Position numbers and translations under genes: made by a program. Shown one piece after another: positions 5,350 through 8,666 of a DNA stretch of 8,666 bases. Within the stretch, counting starts at the first letter, position 1, and the number at the start of each line of letters is the position of its first letter. The stretch covers positions 1-8,666 of the forward strand of contig JAKADI010000045.1 of the NCBI GenBank assembly GCA_021820675.1, read 5' to 3'. Origin of the DNA: Bacillota bacterium (GTDB lineage Bacteria > Bacillota > Sulfobacillia > Sulfobacillales > Sulfobacillaceae). The notes beneath the pieces are model-generated. The model searched no databases, was not told the origin of the DNA, and saw nothing but the letters and a program-made list of their open reading frames with translations.

Positions 5350-5823
5350 TTAACTGTTTTTAAGAAGGTCATTCAACTGACTGCCGCGATCCATCTTCAA
5401 CATCAGAATCCCGACAATGAGAAGATAGAGCCATGCCGCCATCGAAAATCCGCGGCCAAATGAATAGCTCAAGAACTGAAGATGTCCTACCAAAGGTTTC
5501 GCGTTAATGCCAAACGGGAGCGCCGTGAGTCCCGAAACGAAGAACATGGCCATGTTATAGGCAGTAAAAATGATCGGGGGGGCGTAAAACATCCTGAGAC
5601 CCAATAAATAGACGACCGCAATGAGTCCGTAAGAAGCCGTTTCAATGTCAATCCAATAGGACACGATGGGGGTCGTGCCAGGGGTGGCAAAAAGGTGCGC
5701 GGCAACATCTAACAGTGCAAAGAACACCAGTGACAGGCGCAGCGTATGAACCAGACGAAGATGGTCAGCATCGGTCTTTGGGGCGGCGCTTGAAATTTTG
5801 ATTGGGGTGCTCACGAACCTCAC
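5350..5823 (-). CDS. Four-TM integral membrane protein, unknown function
   Basis: This 157-aa protein has a short polar N-terminus and four hydrophobic segments at about 27-46, 59-79, 82-104 and 124-143. A notable stretch lies between TM2 and TM4 (MFYAPPIIFTAYN; GHLQFLSYSFGRG), and the tail is polar (DRGSQLNDLLKNS). I do not recognise a family. Two GTG starts compete: 5823, with AAAGG only two bases away, and 5814, with GAGG three bases and AAAGG eleven bases away. The longer form is listed, and the start is uncertain by three codons. It is monocistronic, closed by a strong terminator at 5276-5325, and divergent from the promoter at 5832-5860. Confidence 0.75.
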   Translation of the reverse strand: MRFVSTPIKISSAAPKTDADHLRLVHTLRLSLVFFALLDVAAHLFATPGTTPIVSYWIDIETASYGLIAVVYLLGLRMFYAPPIIFTAYNMAMFFVSGLTALPFGINAKPLVGHLQFLSYSFGRGFSMAAWLYLLIVGILMLKMDRGSQLNDLLKNS

Positions 5824-5831
5824 GACCTTTC

Positions 5832-5860
5832 TTGTTTGTGAATTATTTCACTAATATAAT
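5832..5860 (+). promoter_or_regulatory. Sigma-A-type promoter reading rightward
   Basis: TTGTTT (5832-5837), a 17-base spacer and a perfect TATAAT (5855-5860). Transcription would start near 5867, just before the candidate 37-aa ORF and about 320 bases before the PepSY gene at 6186. The -35 matches only the TTG core. Confidence 0.5.
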
Positions 5861-5889
5861 ACCATCATCTGTGGTTCTAGGCAGATACC

Positions 5890-6003
5890 ATGTGGTCCAT
5901 CATTCGGATCTCAATGGTCCTAACTTTTCCGGTCCTTGTGACCATATCTGAAGCGGTTATAGGACCTATTCGTCACCGACTTTTACCCGGGCAACGGGGA
6001 TGA
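5890..6003 (+). CDS. Candidate 37-aa small membrane protein
   Basis: An ATG at 5890 opens a frame ending at TGA 6001-6003. It encodes MWSIIRISMVLTFPVLVTIS followed by EAVIGPIRHRLLPGQRG: one hydrophobic segment (about 3-25) then a basic tail, a common pattern for small bitopic membrane proteins. It starts about 23 bases after the start point predicted from the promoter at 5832-5860. The ribosome binding site is weak (TAGGCA). An 18-codon ORF (6003-6059) follows with a TGATG overlap and GGGGA before it. No family is recognised; it could instead be chance within a long leader of the PepSY gene. Confidence 0.35.
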   Translation: MWSIIRISMVLTFPVLVTISEAVIGPIRHRLLPGQRG

Positions 6004-6010
6004 TGGACCA
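5893..6010. repeat. GGTCC/GGACC motif cluster bounded by an 11-bp inverted repeat
   Basis: TGGTCCATCAT (5893-5903) is the exact reverse complement of ATGATGGACCA (6000-6010). Between and including these, GGTCC occurs at 5894-5898, 5916-5920 and 5931-5935, and GGACC at 5962-5966 and 6005-6009. The first two are 22 bases apart, about two helical turns. The whole cluster lies downstream of the promoter at 5832-5860. It could be a binding-site array or a long-range RNA stem in the transcript leader. Confidence 0.4.
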
Positions 6011-6185
6011 ATTGCCTGGTCATGCAAAAATATCACAACACATCCCATTCTACCGTTAAATCCGTTGAATTTCTCTTCAAGATATTCAAAAGACTTCTTT
6101 GTCATTTTTTGATCATGTTGCCGCGATAGCATGAACAAGTAGCCTAACCACCCTAACAAAACGACAGATGAATAGGAGGAACACC

Positions 6186-7136
6186 ATGATAAAATCATCC
6201 GTGATTTGGGGACTGCTTTCTGCCGGTCTTTTAGCGGTGCCCGTGGCCGCATCCCGATCCTTGGCCACAACCGTTAAGTCGGGCTCACCGATTTTCGCCA
6301 CCGTTTATGGAACTTCCGCGTCTCAAGCCGGGCAAACAGCTATCCATGCCGTCGGTGGCGGCCAGATTCTCCACGTATCAAGCGACACCTACCAGGGGCA
6401 AGCTGTTTACGACATTCATGTGCTGTATCGCGGCACCGTCTATGATGTGAAAATCGCGAAGAATACGGGAGCTGTCGTGCAAAAGAAATTGTCCTCAGAA
6501 CAACCCCGCAGTCAGTCTTCTTCAGCGGCGTCCCGCTCGTCCAGTTCCTCGAGCCCGGCCCCATCACCATCCCACGGCTCCTCCTCGGCCGTCAATTCCA
6601 GCCAAGCCGGCCAATTAGCTGTGCAAGCGGTCGGCGGGGGAACGGTTATGCACGTATCGGCCGACCACTACCAGGGGCAAGCCGTCTGGGACGTTCATGT
6701 CCTATACCAAAATCAGCTCTGGGATGTCAAGATTAGCCAATCGTCCGGATCGGTGCTCGAAACATTTCTTTCACCGGAACAAAATCCCGGATCAGCTTCA
6801 CAGCCCCAGTCCCAGTCATCTGATTCGCAAGGAAGTCACAATCAATCCCCTGATTCAAAAGACCAGCCCGACCACCAAACCTCTAGCTCGTCAGGGTCCA
6901 ACACCCACGTCGTCTACGGCCAGAAACTGACTTCGGTGCCTGTAGCCTATCAGCAATACGTAAACCAAGCATTAGCACAAGAAAACGGAACCCTCAAATG
7001 GATCAAACTGATCCACAAGCATCAAGGAGAAACCCAAGCAAACATTAAAATTCGCCGCAACCAAGGCGGAACCGTCAAGATTAAAGATCTCTTTAGTGCC
7101 TCAGAACAGCTCATTCAGCAAAAAATCAACAACTAA
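6186..7136 (+). CDS. Secreted protein with two PepSY domains
   Basis: A further in-frame ATG exists at 6168, but the ATG at 6186 has AGGAGG six bases upstream, giving 316 aa. It has a signal peptide (MIKSSVIWGLLSAGLLAVPV, probable cleavage near AASRSLA). PepSY-like units lie at about 45-103 and 138-198; each contains QAG..A..AVGGG, HVS, YQGQAV(Y/W)D(I/V)HVLY and a (Y/W)DVKI...(S/T)G strand. Ser/Pro/Gln-rich linkers separate the units, and a third diverged segment (about 242-316) ends the protein. PepSY domains are known as extracytoplasmic inhibitory or sensory modules, first described in M4-peptidase propeptides and in YpeB. It carries its own terminator at 7176-7208 and precedes a PepSY/two-component operon, so it is likely an envelope sensor accessory or regulon member. 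Its ligand is unknown. Confidence 0.85.
   Translation: MIKSSVIWGLLSAGLLAVPVAASRSLATTVKSGSPIFATVYGTSASQAGQTAIHAVGGGQILHVSSDTYQGQAVYDIHVLYRGTVYDVKIAKNTGAVVQKKLSSEQPRSQSSSAASRSSSSSSPAPSPSHGSSSAVNSSQAGQLAVQAVGGGTVMHVSADHYQGQAVWDVHVLYQNQLWDVKISQSSGSVLETFLSPEQNPGSASQPQSQSSDSQGSHNQSPDSKDQPDHQTSSSSGSNTHVVYGQKLTSVPVAYQQYVNQALAQENGTLKWIKLIHKHQGETQANIKIRRNQGGTVKIKDLFSASEQLIQQKINN
6300..6785 (+). repeat. Internal domain duplication inside the secreted PepSY gene
   Basis: The two PepSY units are also similar at DNA level. TACCAGGGGCAAGC occurs at 6390-6403 and 6669-6682, exactly 279 bases (93 codons) apart, and CACGTATC precedes each. This suggests a fairly recent in-frame tandem duplication, with the Ser-rich linker between the copies. 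Confidence 0.7.
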
Positions 7137-7175
7137 GCCATTAAGTGTGCCGCCCGTTGCTGGGGAATACTGAGG

Positions 7176-7208
7176 AGGGAACCCGCTTTTGGCGTTCCCT
7201 TCCTTTTT
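7176..7208 (+). terminator. Rho-independent terminator after the secreted PepSY gene
   Basis: AGGGAAC (7176-7182) pairs with GTTCCCT (7194-7200), extended inward by CC/GG with one bulged base and a GCTTTT-type loop. TCCTTTTT (7201-7208) follows. It lies 40 bases after the stop at 7136 and separates this gene from the PepSY/two-component operon. Confidence 0.75.
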
Positions 7209-7247
7209 CCCAATAGCAAGATCTTCCCGTAAAATAATGAGAAGATC
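7207..7247 (+). promoter_or_regulatory. Promoter with flanking inverted repeat before the PepSY/two-component operon
   Basis: TTCCCA (7207-7212), a 17-base spacer and TAAAAT (7230-7235) form a moderate promoter. The -10 lies in the 14-base spacer of a perfect inverted repeat, GATCTTC (7220-7226) and GAAGATC (7241-7247), an arrangement suited to an operator. The bound factor is unknown. OmpR-type regulators more often use direct repeats. Confidence 0.4.
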
Positions 7248-7297
7248 ACCAACAAGAGCCCCACTGAGAATTAGAGGATTAGGAGGGGTTAAAAGCA

Positions 7298-7846
7298 ATG
7301 AGCCGATCGTGGCAGACAGGAATACTGGTTCTCATCTTGTCAATAACGTTAATGGTGCCAGGATTTGTGGTCTTGCGTCAACTCCCTTCTCCCCTGGCCC
7401 TTGCGCCCATGTCGGTTATGACGTCCATGCGCCATATTCGATCGGTGTATCCGAGGGCACAAATCCTAACTCTGGTTCCCGACAGCTATGACCATCACAA
7501 TGCCTACAGATATCGCGTACGAACACCGAATGGCCATCTGTGGCATGTTTACGTGGATACCATGACAGATCAAATTTTGGCGCAAAAACCCATTGGGCCC
7601 GGGGCTTCTAAAGTCCGAACTCCCCCAAAATCCGGCAAGGCATACCCCTTGCGCAATCACGCCGAAAAGTTGGCCTTAAGAGCTGTAGGCGGCGGACAAG
7701 TCGTCATGGTGCGGTCCACAACCGAAGATCGTGGGCAAATCTTTAGCATAGAATTAATGCTAACTGACGGACACTATGCCAAAATTCGCGTTAACCCCAC
7801 AACATCGCGTATCTTGTCCATTCAAGTGGAACAAACCGATCACTAA
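7298..7846 (+). CDS. Membrane-anchored protein with two PepSY domains
   Basis: ATG at 7298 follows AGGAGGGG (7281-7288) by nine bases. The 182-aa product has an uncleaved-type N-terminal anchor (about 8-27, GILVLILSITLMVPGFVVLR) and then two PepSY-like units. Unit one (about 41-97) ends with YRYRVRTPNGHLWHVYVD...DQILAQ. Unit two (about 118-177) contains ALRAVGGGQVVMV, FSIELMLTDGHYAKIRV and a TTSRILSI strand. The AVGGGQ signature matches the first unit of the secreted PepSY protein upstream, so the two are related. The stop at 7844-7846 is 14 bases before the response regulator start. That spacing and the kinase following it suggest that this protein senses or transmits an envelope signal to the two-component system; this role is inferred. 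Confidence 0.85.
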   Translation: MSRSWQTGILVLILSITLMVPGFVVLRQLPSPLALAPMSVMTSMRHIRSVYPRAQILTLVPDSYDHHNAYRYRVRTPNGHLWHVYVDTMTDQILAQKPIGPGASKVRTPPKSGKAYPLRNHAEKLALRAVGGGQVVMVRSTTEDRGQIFSIELMLTDGHYAKIRVNPTTSRILSIQVEQTDH

Positions 7847-7860
7847 TGAAGGAGAAAACC

Positions 7861-8532
7861 ATGCGGGTTTTGATTGTGGAGGATCATCGCGAGATTGCCC
7901 GGTGGCTCGAGCAGGAGTTATCCCACTGGGGCTGGCAGTGTGATGTCGCCCATAATGTGGAATTAGCCCGGACTATGGCACGGCATCAATGCTACCATGT
8001 CATTTTACTGGATATCATGCTGCCAGACGGAGACGGCATGGACTTGTGCCGACAATTGCGAGAATTTACCAACGCGGCGATTATCATGGTCACGGCCAAA
8101 GATGACCTCCAAGACCGAATCCATGCTTTGGATGGAGGGGCGGACGACTATGTTATTAAACCCTTTGCCGTCGAAGAGCTTCGCGCCCGGATCCGCGCGG
8201 TGCTGAGACGAACGAGCGGAGAACGGGGCCCGGTTTTGGAATTTCACGATCTCCGCCTGTGGCCGGAAGAACGGACGGCCGAGCAAAATGCTAAACCGCT
8301 AAACTTAAGCCGGCGGGAGTTTGAACTCCTAAGCGTATTCATGGAAAATCCTAATCGCGCCTTGTCTCGGGATCAGTTGCTGGAAAAGGCCTGGGGCTAT
8401 GATTTCTACGGGGAATCCAATGTTGTTGATGTCACGGTCAGGCGCCTCCGTGACCATCTCGCGCGAGATGGTCAGGTGGTTATAGCCACGCTTCGCGGTG
8501 TCGGATACGTGCTGCGAGGGGCCCATGACTAA
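7861..8532 (+). CDS. OmpR/PhoB-family response regulator
   Basis: This is a cytoplasmic DNA-binding regulator activated by phosphorylation. An ATG at 7846 overlaps the previous stop, but the ATG at 7861 has GGAG upstream and gives the typical N-terminus MRVLIVEDH, 223 aa. The receiver domain (1-118) shows the acidic pair Glu7/Asp8, phospho-acceptor Asp51 (LLDIMLPDGDG), Thr78 (MVTAKD) and Lys100 (YVIKPF). The winged-helix output domain (about 128-221) shows LNLSRREFELLSVFMENPNR, VVDVTVRRLRDHL and IATLRGVGYVLRG. All catalytic residues are present, so it should be phosphorylatable. Its end overlaps the kinase start by eight bases. The ortholog group cannot be told from sequence alone. Confidence 0.95.
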   Translation: MRVLIVEDHREIARWLEQELSHWGWQCDVAHNVELARTMARHQCYHVILLDIMLPDGDGMDLCRQLREFTNAAIIMVTAKDDLQDRIHALDGGADDYVIKPFAVEELRARIRAVLRRTSGERGPVLEFHDLRLWPEERTAEQNAKPLNLSRREFELLSVFMENPNRALSRDQLLEKAWGYDFYGESNVVDVTVRRLRDHLARDGQVVIATLRGVGYVLRGAHD

Positions 8533-8666
8533 AAGCGCCAAGCGCCGAACCTGGCGGATCTCCTGGGCCCTCATGGTCGGCATTGGTGTCGCCGTGATTA
8601 TGGCCGGACTTGGCTCGGGATGGTTTGTCTACTCCTTGGCGCAAAGTACGATGATCCACGAAAGCC
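8525..8666 (+). CDS. Sensor histidine kinase, N-terminus only (3' partial)
   Basis: ATG at 8525 overlaps the response regulator stop (ATGACTAA), the usual coupling for a cognate pair. The visible 47 residues are a basic cytoplasmic start (MTKSAKRRTWR), a hydrophobic segment (about 12-37, including MVGIGVAVIMAGLGSGWFVY) and the beginning of an extracytoplasmic region (SLAQSTMIHES). The sensing, HAMP and kinase domains lie beyond the window, so identity rests on gene order and this N-terminal pattern. With the anchored PepSY protein it probably forms a three-gene sensory operon. Confidence 0.82.
   Translation, partial: MTKSAKRRTWRISWALMVGIGVAVIMAGLGSGWFVYSLAQSTMIHES

Noticed and set aside
5983..6270. 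95-codon minus-strand frame covering the start of the secreted PepSY gene
   Set aside because: It overlaps the signal-peptide coding region and the AGGAGG of a clear gene, and has no start signal of its own.
1..8666. CRISPR array, tRNA, rRNA, insertion sequence or phage genes
   Set aside because: I saw no regularly spaced repeats, no clover-leaf or rRNA signature, and no transposase, integrase or phage structural motif on either strand.

Overview
This window looks like chromosomal DNA of a Gram-positive (Firmicutes-type) bacterium. The signs are strong AGGAGG-type ribosome binding sites, frequent GTG starts, secreted PepSY-domain proteins next to an OmpR-type two-component system, and no outer-membrane genes. 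Base composition is roughly balanced. An acidophilic Sulfobacillus-like host is possible, but that is a guess from overall character and not from a marker gene.

Layout. (1) Positions 2-513, plus strand: the tail of an unknown gene, then three very short ORFs (50, 70 and 22 codons) chained by ATGA, GTGA and in-gene start overlaps; the last two carry CxxC(G) zinc-knuckle motifs. (2) Positions 514-1108: about 600 bases without a convincing gene, but with a cluster of DnaA boxes (two perfect TTATCCACA plus three one-mismatch copies in 136 bases) followed by A/T-rich sequence. (3) Positions 1109-1849, plus: a Trp-rich protein whose C-terminus resembles LolA/RseB-type folds but which has no signal peptide. 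(4) Positions 1930-2289, minus: a small protein with a Fur-like winged-helix-looking N-terminus and two C-terminal membrane segments. (5) Positions 2513-3331, plus: undecaprenyl-diphosphatase UppP/BacA, lacking the usual His of the SSxGH motif. (6) Positions 3479-4975, minus: RmuC, convergent with uppP. (7) Positions 4976-5349: rmuC promoter/dyad region, an apparent C-terminal remnant of a papain-like (NlpC/P60-type) protein, and a strong minus-strand terminator serving the next gene. (8) Positions 5350-5823, minus: a four-TM membrane protein of unknown function. (9) Positions 5824-6185: a plus-strand promoter with a perfect -10, a possible 37-aa membrane peptide, and a cluster of GGTCC/GGACC motifs with an 11-bp inverted repeat. 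(10) Positions 6186-8666, plus: an envelope-sensing locus consisting of a secreted double-PepSY protein with its own terminator, a membrane-anchored double-PepSY protein, an OmpR/PhoB-type response regulator, and the start of its sensor histidine kinase.

How it works together. The last block is the clearest functional unit: the anchored PepSY protein, regulator and kinase are tightly packed (14-base gap, then an 8-base overlap) and probably form one operon. The upstream secreted PepSY protein shares the same AVGGG repeat signature and is likely a partner or regulon member. UppP recycles the lipid carrier for cell-wall synthesis and RmuC acts on DNA rearrangement; they are convergent neighbours with no evident functional link. 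The most distinctive non-coding signal is the DnaA-box cluster, which could be a replication-control site or an origin-like element.
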